From NCBI GenBank assembly GCA_002307905.1, contig DBUL01000064.1, forward strand, positions 21,268 to 27,679: a stretch of DNA of 6,412 nt, given 5' to 3'. A model generated the notes under the pieces. That model was not told the origin of the DNA. It searched no databases and saw nothing but the letters and a program-made list of their open reading frames with translations. The DNA is from Rhizobiaceae bacterium UBA1291 (lineage in GTDB: Bacteria; Pseudomonadota; Alphaproteobacteria; Rhizobiales; Rhizobiaceae). Position numbers and translations under genes: made by a program. The number at the start of each line of letters is the position of its first letter. Within the stretch, counting starts at the first letter, position 1. Below are positions 1-5,425 of the stretch, piece after piece.

Positions 1-1
1 C

Positions 2-613
2 TTCACCGTCTGGGCCAACCTCTTCCAGATGGCGGGGCTCACCGAAGGCGAGACCGTGCTGATCCACGGCGGCACGTCGGGCATCGGCACCACCGCGATC
101 CAGCTGGCCAAGGCCTTCGGCGCCGAAGTCTTCACCACCGCCGGCTCCGACGAAAAGTGCAGGGCCTGCACCGATCTCGGCGCCAAGCGGGCGATCAACT
201 ACAGGACCGAGGATTTCGTCGACGTGATCAAGGCCGAGACGGCCAAGCGCGGCGTCGATACCGTGCTCGACATGATCGGCGCCGCCTATTTCCAGAAGAA
301 CCTCTCCTGTCTCGCCAAGGACGGCTGCCTCTCGATCATCGCCTTCCTCGGCGGCGCCGTCGCCGACAAGGTCGACCTCAGCCCGATCATGGTCAAGCGC
401 CTGACCGTCACAGGCTCCACCATGCGACCCCGCACCGCCGACGAAAAACGCGGCATCCGGGACGAGCTTGTGGCCGAAGTCTGGCCGCTCCTCGAAGCCG
501 GCACCGTCGCCCCCGTCATTCACACCGTTCTGCCCTTCGACGACGTCGTCGAGGCGCATCGTTTGATGGAAAGCTCGCGGCATATCGGCAAGATCGTGCT
601 CAAGCTGGGGTGA
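2..613 (+). CDS. NAD(P)H quinone oxidoreductase, PIG3-type zinc-independent MDR family (5' partial)
   Basis: The reading frame is already open at base 2 ([13 protein letters not shown]...), so the N-terminal GroES-like domain, roughly the first 120-130 residues of a ~325-residue enzyme, lies outside the window. The visible 203 residues are the Rossmann cofactor domain and C-terminus. HGGTSGIG at fragment residues 22-29 is the nucleotide-binding loop typical of PIG3/Qor quinone oxidoreductases. It is followed by IQLAKAFGA, and by an AGSDEKC stretch (about 47-53) where the second beta strand meets the NADP ribose phosphate. The closing [20 protein letters not shown] pattern is the usual family C-terminus. 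Such enzymes reduce quinones or other electrophilic carbonyls with NADPH in the cytosol; the actual substrate cannot be told. No zinc-ligand cysteine pattern is visible in this part. The gene converges on the SDR gene downstream. The family call is firm, the substrate unknown. Confidence 0.93.
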   Translation, partial: FTVWANLFQMAGLTEGETVLIHGGTSGIGTTAIQLAKAFGAEVFTTAGSDEKCRACTDLGAKRAINYRTEDFVDVIKAETAKRGVDTVLDMIGAAYFQKNLSCLAKDGCLSIIAFLGGAVADKVDLSPIMVKRLTVTGSTMRPRTADEKRGIRDELVAEVWPLLEAGTVAPVIHTVLPFDDVVEAHRLMESSRHIGKIVLKLG

Positions 614-684
614 GGGCAGGGGCGTTTCCCATGGCCACCATCCGTATACCTTTTCTGCGGAACGATGCAGCAAATGCCACCAAC

Positions 685-708
685 GACCGCTTTCGGCCCG
701 AAGCGGTC
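685..708. repeat. Stem-loop between convergent genes, possible terminator
   Basis: GACCGCTT at 685-692 and AAGCGGTC at 701-708 are perfect reverse complements. Allowing one bulged T (693), the stem extends to ten pairs with a three-base loop (GCC). It sits in the 185-base gap between the quinone oxidoreductase (+) and the SDR (-), where a shared terminator would be expected. There is no T-run after it on either strand, so it is not a classical intrinsic terminator. It may act with Rho or as an mRNA 3'-end stabiliser. I see nothing else in 614-798. Confidence 0.4.
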
Positions 709-798
709 AATGGCCGCCGCAAAACTCCGACTCTGGCCAGGGAGCTTGCGGCGAAACCGCTCGACGGTTTCAGGTTGTCACAAGACCGATGGTCATTT

Positions 799-1542
799 TC
801 AGACTGCCACGAAACCGCCATCGACAAATAGCTCCTCTCCGCCAACGAAGCTGCTTTCGTCCGATGCCAGAAACAGAACCGCCCTGGCGATCTCTTCGGT
901 CTGGGCGAGCCTGCCGAACGGAATAGTCTGCTGCATCCATTCCTCGGCGCCGGCATTGTTCTGCAGATAGGTCTGCATCGCCGGCGTCAGGACCATGCCG
1001 GGCGATACGACGTTCACACGAATGCCTCGGCTTTTCAGATCGGTCGTCCATGTTCGTGCGAACGAGCGGATCGCTGCCTTCGTAGCGCTGTAGACGGACA
1101 GGTTGGCAAAGCCCTTGGCTCCCGCCCCCGATCCGGTCAACACAATAGCACCACCGGCAGACATCAGCGGCAGAGCCTTTTGCACGGTGAAGACCAGGCC
1201 TTTCACGTTGATGCCAAAGACGCGGTCGAAATGATCTTCTTCAATGGCGCCGATCGGGGCGGACTCGGACACGCCGGCATTGGCGAATACAACGTCCACG
1301 CGGCCGTGATCACGCTTTACCTCCGCATAGAGCCTGTCGAGGTCTGCAAGATCGCTGACATCGCCTTGAACGCCAACGGCGCCGTTGCCGATTTCCTCCA
1401 GCGCCTCGTCCAGGCGTTCTTGCCGGCGTCCCATGACATACACATGGGCACCTTCTGCCGCGAATAACTTGGCTGTTGTCAAGCCTATGCCGTCCGTTCC
1501 GCCCGTGATCACCACGACCTTGTCCTTAAATCGTTTCGTCAT
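799..1542 (-). CDS. Short-chain dehydrogenase/reductase (classical SDR)
   Basis: A complete classical SDR of 247 residues, the normal family length. TGGTDGIG at residues 13-20 is the TGxxxGxG cofactor loop. GRR at 38-40 places basic residues after the second strand, which favours NADP(H) over NAD(H). FANAG at 86-90 is the NNAG structural motif with its first Asn replaced. The catalytic tetrad is complete: N112, S138, Y151 and K155 in YSATK. SPGMVLTPAMQ from 180 is the usual post-catalytic PG motif, and VGGEELFVDGGF closes the protein. It should be a soluble cytosolic oxidoreductase acting on a ketone, alcohol or similar carbonyl; the substrate is not readable. It is transcribed divergently from the TetR gene and shares its operator region, so it is almost certainly that regulator's target. 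GC and codon use are less extreme than in the flanking genes. Confidence 0.93.
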   Translation of the reverse strand: MTKRFKDKVVVITGGTDGIGLTTAKLFAAEGAHVYVMGRRQERLDEALEEIGNGAVGVQGDVSDLADLDRLYAEVKRDHGRVDVVFANAGVSESAPIGAIEEDHFDRVFGINVKGLVFTVQKALPLMSAGGAIVLTGSGAGAKGFANLSVYSATKAAIRSFARTWTTDLKSRGIRVNVVSPGMVLTPAMQTYLQNNAGAEEWMQQTIPFGRLAQTEEIARAVLFLASDESSFVGGEELFVDGGFVAV

Positions 1543-1561
1543 GTCATTCGCTCGCTTTCAC

Positions 1562-1612
1562 TGTAAGTGGAGGATTGCTCCACTTACTATATGGAGATAT
1601 CCTCCACTTACA
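1562..1612. promoter_or_regulatory. Tandem palindromic operator array, probable TetR binding sites
   Basis: GTAAGTGGAG (1563-1572) and CTCCACTTAC (1578-1587) form a perfect 10-bp inverted repeat around a 5-base spacer. A third perfect half-site, CTCCACTTAC, lies at 1602-1611. Facing it across another 5-base spacer is a degenerate half-site CTATATGGAG (1587-1596, 7 of 10 matches). The array is therefore two 25-bp operators with centres 24 bp apart, sharing one base. The outer arms also make a perfect 14-bp inverted repeat (1562-1575 against 1599-1612). The position between the divergent SDR and TetR genes, over both predicted promoters, fits autorepression plus SDR repression. Binding by this TetR is inferred from the context. 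Confidence 0.82.
1575..1603 (+). promoter_or_regulatory. Predicted sigma-70 promoter of the TetR gene
   Basis: TTGCTC (1575-1580) and TATCCT (1598-1603) are spaced by 17 bases. The -35 keeps only the TTG core, while the -10 matches four of six consensus bases. Transcription would start near 1610, about 24 bases before the proposed TTG start codon. It overlaps the SDR promoter face to face and is covered by the same operator array, consistent with autoregulation. TACTAT at 1585-1590 is a possible alternative -10. Confidence 0.4.
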
Positions 1613-1613
1613 A
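1586..1613 (-). promoter_or_regulatory. Predicted sigma-70 promoter of the SDR gene
   Basis: Read on the minus strand, TTGTAA (complement of 1608-1613) and TATAGT (complement of 1586-1591) are separated by 16 bases, a good housekeeping -35/-10 pair. Transcription would start near 1579, giving a leader of about 37 bases before the SDR ATG at 1542. The -35 box lies inside the third operator half-site and the -10 box touches the second, so a bound repressor would block polymerase directly. Confidence 0.55.
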
Positions 1614-1621
1614 GTCATGGT

Positions 1622-1636
1622 GAGGCAGATTTTTTG
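1622..1636 (+). promoter_or_regulatory. Ribosome binding site and TTG start of the TetR gene
   Basis: GAGG at 1622-1625 lies eight bases before TTG at 1634-1636, which opens the frame encoding the TetR helix-turn-helix. No in-frame ATG lies between the operators and the HTH coding region. The in-frame ATG at 1541 would put the whole operator array inside the gene and overlaps the SDR start codon. The nearby ATG at 1617 is in a different frame. Confidence 0.55.
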
Positions 1637-2188
1637 GCTGACGAAACCCCATTGCGCGCCGATGCGAAGCTCAACAAGGAGCGAATCCTTGCCGCGGCCG
1701 AGGAAGTCTTTATGGAGCGCGGCGCGGGCGTTTCGTTGGACGACGTCGCAAAGCGTGCCGGGGTTGGGATCGGGACGCTTTATCGCCGCTTCCCAAGTCG
1801 GGAAGACCTCTTGGCCGCGACGTATAGCGCCCGCTTCTTGGCTTTTGCCGAGACGAGCCGTGCCAGAGCAGTAGATCTTGATCCTGCAAGCGCCTTGCGC
1901 GCCTACCTTGAAGAACTCGTCCGATATACGAATATCTATCGAGGTTTTGCGGCGTCTCTCGGGACGGTACTAAAGATTGGCACGCCCGGATGTCTCGCTA
2001 CCAGTGAAGAAGGTGCCCGACTTTTGCATGCTGCACAGGAGGCGGGCGCTGTTCGACCTGACATCAGCTTCAACGATATAGTCTGCGTAGCGACCGCAAT
2101 ATCCCTCGCTACCGAGCAAGACAGCTCACCACAAGCACACATCGCTCATCTGGTTGGCGTATTCATGAATGGGATCGTTGAGCGCTGA
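1634..2188 (+). CDS. TetR/AcrR-family transcriptional regulator
   Basis: With the TTG start the protein has 184 residues, usual for the family. The N-terminal DNA-binding domain spans about residues 14-60. It has helix one in KERILAAAEEVFMERG (15-30), then the helix-turn-helix SLDDVAKRAGVGIGTLYRRF (34-53), with the GxGTLYRxFP recognition-helix signature and the following SREDLL. The rest is the helical ligand-binding and dimerisation domain, too divergent to predict a ligand. It probably represses itself and the divergent SDR gene through the palindromes at 1562-1612, with release by a small molecule. Codon use and GC are clearly lower than in the flanking genes: the line 1921-1980 holds 29 G/C in 60, against 43 in 60 for 3301-3360. 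The first residues are uncertain because of the non-ATG start and the T6 run at 1630-1635. Confidence 0.9.
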   Translation: MADETPLRADAKLNKERILAAAEEVFMERGAGVSLDDVAKRAGVGIGTLYRRFPSREDLLAATYSARFLAFAETSRARAVDLDPASALRAYLEELVRYTNIYRGFAASLGTVLKIGTPGCLATSEEGARLLHAAQEAGAVRPDISFNDIVCVATAISLATEQDSSPQAHIAHLVGVFMNGIVER

Positions 2189-2299
2189 AACTCCCACGAT
2201 GACCGATATGGCGCCAAGCGGCCGACGCTGCGCCGGTATCGTTTCGTGGCATTTGCTGCCTGATTTCGCACTTTTCTGCCCCGCATCCGCCTGCCGCAA

Positions 2300-2325
2300 T
2301 GGCCCACCCCCCATCTCATGGGCCA
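2300..2325. repeat. Short inverted repeat upstream of the glycosyltransferase gene
   Basis: TGGCCCA (2300-2306) and TGGGCCA (2319-2325) are perfect reverse complements around a 12-base C-rich loop. The repeat lies in the 192-base gap between the TetR stop and the TPR gene. It could be a weak 3' stem of the tetR transcript or a protein site for the next gene. No T-run follows, and I could not find a convincing -35/-10 pair in the gap. Confidence 0.3.
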
Positions 2326-2367
2326 GTTTCGTGCAATCGTTGATCCGTAAGCCTGCCGGCGACGGAT

Positions 2368-2372
2368 GGAGG
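2368..2372 (+). promoter_or_regulatory. Ribosome binding site choosing the start of the TPR/GT41 gene
   Basis: GGAGG lies eight bases before ATG at 2381, an optimal arrangement. An in-frame ATG at 2366 would overlap this site and has no comparable motif ahead of it, so the start at 2381 is preferred. Confidence 0.75.
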
Positions 2373-2380
2373 CGAAAGCC

Positions 2381-4312
2381 ATGAAGAAGAGTTTCGAGCA
2401 GGCGCTGAAGGAATATCAGGCCGGGCGCCTGCCTGCGGCGCTGAAATTCGCCGAAAGGGCCGTGGCCGAAGGCGGCGCCAGCCATCCCGGCCTGCTGGCG
2501 CTGATCGGCAACATCCAGTTCAAGTCCGGCAATCGCACCGCCGCCGCCGAAGCCTTTGCCCGCGCGGCGGACAAGGCGGACGACAAGGCCGCCGCCGGCT
2601 ATCTGAAGCTCGCCGTGACGCTCGCCCAGGCGACCGGTCTGACCGATCTTCTGCTCGCCGTCGGCGTCCGGGCCGTGAAGCTCAACCCCTCAGACCAGGA
2701 ACTGGCCTTCACCCTCGCCAGCGCCTTCTTCACCCGCGGCCGCTGGGGCGACATGGACCCGATGCTGGAACGGCTCGATCGCAACAACGACCGACACATG
2801 GCGCTGATCGTCAACCATCACCGGCTGATGAGCCGGTTCGATGCGCTCTATGCCGAACTCGACCGGGCGCTCTCAACCCGCCCCGACGACCTGTTCCTCA
2901 ATGTCTCGAAATTCGCCGTTGCCCGCGAGGTTCTCGATTTCCCCACCATCGAGCGCCACGAGGCGCTGATGCGCCAGCCGGACGCGCCCTTTGCCGCCGC
3001 CCTGATGGCGCGCGAGCCGGCGCTCGGCCGCTTCCTCTGGTCAGACGACGAGGCGCTCAATGCGCGCCCCAGCCAGGAGGGTCTAAGTTATGCCGCAACC
3101 CTGCCATCGGCGACCGGCCGCAGCCGCCGGGCCTTCTCCGCACCCGGCGAAAAGATCCGCATCGGCTACCTGTCCAACGATTTCCATGGCCATGCGACGA
3201 TGACGCTGTTCCTCGAGGCCATGGCCGCCCACGACCTCGACCGGTTCGACGTCGCCCTGTTCTGCTATACCGAGCGCCATTCCGCCGCCCAGCAGGCCGC
3301 CTGGCCGGAGCAACTTCGCGCCCGGATCGTTCCGGTCGGCCACTTGTCCGACGAGGCGGCGGCGGCCCTGATCTCCGAGCGCCGGACCGACATCCTGGTC
3401 GACCTCAAGGGCCACACGATGGGGGCTCGCCTTAGCATCGTCAATCTCTCCGACGCGCCGCTCAAGGCCACCTATCTCGGCTTCCCCGGCTCGCTCACCG
3501 GCGTCGACCTCGACTATGCGATCACCGATCCGATCATAACACCCGACAGCAGCAGACCCTTCTACGCCGAAAAGCTCTGCCGCCTGCCGGAGACCTACCA
3601 GGCCAACAACTGGCGCACCCGCCCGCGGCCGCAGCCGATGGAGCGCGGCGATGCCGGCCTGCCGGAGGACGCCTTCGTCTTCGCCTCGTTCAACGCCAGC
3701 TACAAGATCACGCCGTCCACGCTGTCGCTCTGGGTCGCGGTGCTGTCCGCCGTGCCGGACTCGCTCCTGTGGATCCTCTGCCGCTCGCCGGAGGCGAAGC
3801 GCAACTTCACCGCCGCGATGCAGGCCCGCGGCATCGACCCGGCGCGCCTCATCTTTGCCGACAACAGGCCCTATGCCGAGCATATCAGCCGCATCCCGCT
3901 CGCGGATCTGGCGCTCGACACCCGGCCGTGGAACGGCCACACCACCACCTCCGACGTGCTCTGGGCCGGCCTGCCGGTTCTGGCAACAAGGGGCAGGACC
4001 TTCGCCAGCCGGGTATCCGCCAGCCTTCTGACCGCCATCGGCCTGCCGGAGCTGATTGCCGAGACGGACCGGGATTTCGTTGACAAGGCCGTGATGCTGG
4101 CCCGCGACCCTTACGCGCTGACCGCCCTCAGGTCCCGCCTCGACGAGGCCCGCTTCACCGCGCCGCTGTTCGACAACGAGCGCTTCTGCCGCCATCTGGA
4201 GCGCGGCTATGAGGCCATGGCCGCGCGGGCGAGGGCGGGTCTGGCGCCTGACCAAATCGACGTCGAGGCATTGCCGCCGCGGACCGCCCCCTTCTTTAGC
4301 GAAGCATACTGA
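2381..4312 (+). CDS. TPR-containing GT41 glycosyltransferase, O-GlcNAc transferase/SPINDLY-like
   Basis: A protein of 643 residues. The N-terminal part (about 4-150) is helical and TPR-like, for example YQAGRLPAALKFAERAV followed by GNIQFKSGNRTAAAEAF. The catalytic region starts near 259 and carries the GT41 landmarks in order: GYLSNDFHGHAT (262-273; H271 aligns with human OGT H498), DLKGHT (341-346), LGFPGS (366-371), FNASYKI (437-443; K442 aligns with OGT K842), AEHISR (499-504; H501 with H901, R504 with R904), and DTRPWNGHTTTSDVLWAG (513-530; H520, T521, T522 and D525 with H920, T921, T922 and D925). The family transfers a sugar from a nucleotide donor to Ser/Thr of proteins recognised by the TPR groove. 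Two donor-site positions differ from OGT: A439 where OGT has Q839, and Y498 where it has K898. UDP-GlcNAc should therefore not be assumed; plant SPINDLY uses GDP-fucose. No signal peptide is seen, so it is probably cytosolic. The target is unknown, a surface or flagellar protein being one possibility. It looks monocistronic. Confidence 0.9.
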   Translation: MKKSFEQALKEYQAGRLPAALKFAERAVAEGGASHPGLLALIGNIQFKSGNRTAAAEAFARAADKADDKAAAGYLKLAVTLAQATGLTDLLLAVGVRAVKLNPSDQELAFTLASAFFTRGRWGDMDPMLERLDRNNDRHMALIVNHHRLMSRFDALYAELDRALSTRPDDLFLNVSKFAVAREVLDFPTIERHEALMRQPDAPFAAALMAREPALGRFLWSDDEALNARPSQEGLSYAATLPSATGRSRRAFSAPGEKIRIGYLSNDFHGHATMTLFLEAMAAHDLDRFDVALFCYTERHSAAQQAAWPEQLRARIVPVGHLSDEAAAALISERRTDILVDLKGHTMGARLSIVNLSDAPLKATYLGFPGSLTGVDLDYAITDPIITPDSSRPFYAEKLCRLPETYQANNWRTRPRPQPMERGDAGLPEDAFVFASFNASYKITPSTLSLWVAVLSAVPDSLLWILCRSPEAKRNFTAAMQARGIDPARLIFADNRPYAEHISRIPLADLALDTRPWNGHTTTSDVLWAGLPVLATRGRTFASRVSASLLTAIGLPELIAETDRDFVDKAVMLARDPYALTALRSRLDEARFTAPLFDNERFCRHLERGYEAMAARARAGLAPDQIDVEALPPRTAPFFSEAY

Positions 4313-4321
4313 TCGGCACCC

Positions 4322-4351
4322 CTTGAAACCGCCGTATTCGACACTCATCTT
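4322..4351 (+). promoter_or_regulatory. Weak candidate promoter for the small RNA/small ORF
   Basis: CTTGAA (4322-4327; TTGAAA at 4323-4328) resembles the alphaproteobacterial CTTGAC -35. CATCTT (4346-4351) lies 17 bases after TTGAAA and matches only half of the -10 consensus. Transcription would begin near 4358. I found no better promoter between the glycosyltransferase stop and the small ORF, and read-through from the glycosyltransferase gene remains possible. Confidence 0.28.
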
Positions 4352-4374
4352 CTATTCAGTTTCAACGAACGAAA

Positions 4375-4385
4375 GGGAGGTGATC
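4375..4385 (+). promoter_or_regulatory. Exceptionally strong Shine-Dalgarno site before the small ORF
   Basis: GGGAGGTGATC contains GGAGGTGATC (4376-4385), a ten-base complement to the canonical 3' end of bacterial 16S rRNA. The small-ORF ATG follows at 4388. It is much the longest such match before any start in this window, which argues that the tiny ORF is translated or that ribosome binding here matters to the RNA. Confidence 0.6.
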
Positions 4386-4387
4386 GA

Positions 4388-4462
4388 ATGTCTAATGAGA
4401 TTTCGGTTTGCATGACGGGCTTGGCGAAGACGATGGTCTCGACGGGGCAGCCCTCGACCTGA
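4388..4462 (+). CDS. Small ORF, 24 residues, function unknown
   Basis: ATG at 4388 follows a near-perfect Shine-Dalgarno site by two bases (seven after the GGAGG core) and reaches TGA at 4460-4462. The peptide runs MSNEISVCMTGLAKTMVSTG and then four more residues (QPST). It has one Cys, three Met, no evident signal peptide and no long hydrophobic helix. I do not recognise it. Its 3' end lies in a predicted hairpin and an intrinsic terminator follows 61 bases after its stop, so it can be the only ORF of a short transcript. Support comes from the ribosome binding site and the terminator; coding bias cannot be judged at this length. It could instead be a translated leader whose ribosome occupancy, not product, matters. 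Confidence 0.45.
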   Translation: MSNEISVCMTGLAKTMVSTGQPST

Positions 4463-4522
4463 CCTCGCCTTGCTACGGATCGCGCCGCGTGATCCGGGTC
4501 CGTTATGGGACCAGACTCATGG

Positions 4523-4549
4523 AAGGGCCGCCTCGCGCGGCCCTTTTTT
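4523..4549 (+). terminator. Rho-independent terminator
   Basis: AAGGGCCGC (4523-4531) pairs perfectly with GCGGCCCTT (4537-4545) across a five-base loop, and six T residues run from 4544 to 4549. The nine-pair, GC-rich stem with an immediate T-run is a textbook intrinsic terminator on +. On the opposite strand no T-run follows, so it should not terminate the converging DUF3750 transcript efficiently. Confidence 0.9.
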
Positions 4550-4612
4550 GTTGCCAGACGCGTGCAGCACGTAATTCGGATAAGATCGCGCAAGACCCGC
4601 GGACGAACCCGC

Positions 4613-5353
4613 TCAATCGGGCCAGCCGATTGCGCCGAAACCCGGCAGCTTGAGCGCCGGTCGATGGAAATCCAGCCCCGCCACCAGCCCGAGAAGACTG
4701 ACCTCGAACCCGCTTCGGGCGCCGAGCGAAAGCCCGGCCAGCCCGCCGAGGCTTAAATGAAGGTCGCGGCCGTCGCTATCGAGCGCATAGAAGGCGCCGT
4801 TCGGCAGGTAGTCGCGGCCGACCGCATCCGGCGGCAGAACGGCCCCCAGTTCCGGCACGGAGCGCAGGACATGGGCGACGAAGGTATTCGAGTTCGGCCC
4901 CGGATAGATCCGGTAGCCTCCGGCCTCGCCATGCGGATAGCTGGCGATGGCCGCCTCCACCTTCGGGATCAGCCGCTCCGCTTGCGGCCCCTTCACCGAG
5001 GTCACGAGGCGCGGCGGATTGGAATACCAATAGCCGTCCGGCGGCCGGTGATTGCGGCGGATCGGCGCGCCCCAGCCGACCTTGTCATAGCGCTGATATT
5101 GACCGTTCTTCTCCTTGGTGACGATCCAGGCATGGCTGGCGACCGAACCCTTCATGCCACCCGTCATCGCCGAAAAGACATGGATGGCGGCTTCCGGGGT
5201 CTCCTCCGCCTTCGGCAGGATGCCGGCCGATCCCCAGTCCGCCTCGTTCCACCCTCCTGGCCGTTCCTTGGCCGCCCAAAGCCCCGCCGACACCAGGGTC
5301 GGCAGCACAAAGACGAAGGCAAGCATGGTGAGCAGGCGCAGCATGTTTTTCAA
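4613..5353 (-). CDS. DUF3750 domain protein, membrane-anchored or exported
   Basis: 246 residues from a TTG start at 5353; an internal ATG at 5344 gives 243. Residues 5-25 form one hydrophobic segment (LRLLTMLAFVFVLPTLVSAG), either a signal peptide or an N-terminal anchor, so the domain probably lies in the periplasm. The body matches my knowledge of DUF3750: WGSAGILP (40-47), SHAWIV (73-78), YDKVGWG (89-95), DGYWYSNPP (106-114), LIPKVEAAIASYP (128-140), PGPNSNTF (151-158), then LPPDAVGRDYLPN. The family has no firmly established function. H74 followed later by NSNTF recalls permuted papain-like folds, with Ser where Cys would be; this is inference. It converges on the small RNA transcript and is divergent from the asparaginase across 72 bases. 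There is no close operon partner. Confidence 0.85.
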   Translation of the reverse strand: MKNMLRLLTMLAFVFVLPTLVSAGLWAAKERPGGWNEADWGSAGILPKAEETPEAAIHVFSAMTGGMKGSVASHAWIVTKEKNGQYQRYDKVGWGAPIRRNHRPPDGYWYSNPPRLVTSVKGPQAERLIPKVEAAIASYPHGEAGGYRIYPGPNSNTFVAHVLRSVPELGAVLPPDAVGRDYLPNGAFYALDSDGRDLHLSLGGLAGLSLGARSGFEVSLLGLVAGLDFHRPALKLPGFGAIGWPD

Positions 5354-5360
5354 TCGCGGA

Positions 5361-5364
5361 CCTC
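5361..5364 (-). promoter_or_regulatory. Ribosome binding site supporting the TTG start of the DUF3750 gene
   Basis: On the minus strand GAGG (complement of 5361-5364) lies seven bases before TTG at 5353. The in-frame ATG at 5344 would be 16 bases away, too far for this site, so TTG is preferred. Either choice keeps the hydrophobic N-terminus. Confidence 0.5.
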
Positions 5365-5393
5365 GTGCATCGGGCTTCTCTTTGCGCTATGAG

Positions 5394-5415
5394 CCGGAGA
5401 CAATCCGGAATTTTT
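5394..5415 (+). repeat. Small hairpin with T-run in the asparaginase leader
   Basis: CCGGA (5394-5398) pairs with TCCGG (5404-5408) across a five-base loop, and TTTTT follows at 5411-5415, directly before the GAGG ribosome binding site (5416-5419) of the asparaginase. The stem is only five pairs and the T-run is two bases away, so it is at best a weak terminator or attenuator-like element and may be chance. Confidence 0.22.
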
Positions 5416-5425
5416 GAGGCGAGCC

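Larger units (their letters stand above)
4358..4549 (+). ncRNA. Candidate structured small RNA, possibly also an mRNA for a small peptide
   Basis: The stretch between the glycosyltransferase stop and the opposing DUF3750 gene has successive predicted hairpins. 4439-4457 pairs TCGA plus GGG with CCC plus TCGA, with one bulge. 4477-4495 is an eight-pair stem with a three-base loop and one G-U pair. 4497-4512 pairs GGTCC with GGACC. 4523-4545 is the terminator stem followed by a T-run. The first hairpin includes the end of the 24-codon ORF. An ordered string of stems ending in an intrinsic terminator is typical of a small RNA or a short mRNA with a stable 3' end. The gene downstream is on the other strand, so this is not an attenuator of it. 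The 5' end is inferred from a weak promoter, and I do not recognise the RNA as a known family. Confidence 0.45.

Noticed and set aside
157..831. 224-codon open frame on the plus strand crossing the quinone oxidoreductase end
   Set aside because: A frame-shifted reading of the oxidoreductase, extremely Arg-rich and without family motifs.
1541..1633. In-frame upstream ATG at 1541 as the TetR start
   Set aside because: It would place the operators and both promoters inside the gene, overlap the SDR start codon, and add 31 residues unlike a TetR N-terminus.
2189..2380. Possible small genes in the gap between tetR and the glycosyltransferase
   Set aside because: The short plus and minus frames here lack ribosome sites and overlap each other. 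Only a 7-bp inverted repeat is visible.
3083..4348. 421-codon open frame on the minus strand, opposite the glycosyltransferase
   Set aside because: It is antisense to a gene with complete GT41 motifs. The product is rich in Arg, Gly and Ala without recognisable domains, as expected of a shadow frame in GC-rich DNA.
4505..4756. 83-codon plus-strand frame starting within the RNA hairpins
   Set aside because: It runs through the intrinsic terminator and into the antisense of the DUF3750 gene, and has no ribosome binding site.
4757..5392. 211-codon open frame on the plus strand, opposite the DUF3750 gene
   Set aside because: Arg-rich with no recognisable domain, while the minus strand matches DUF3750 with a hydrophobic N-terminus.
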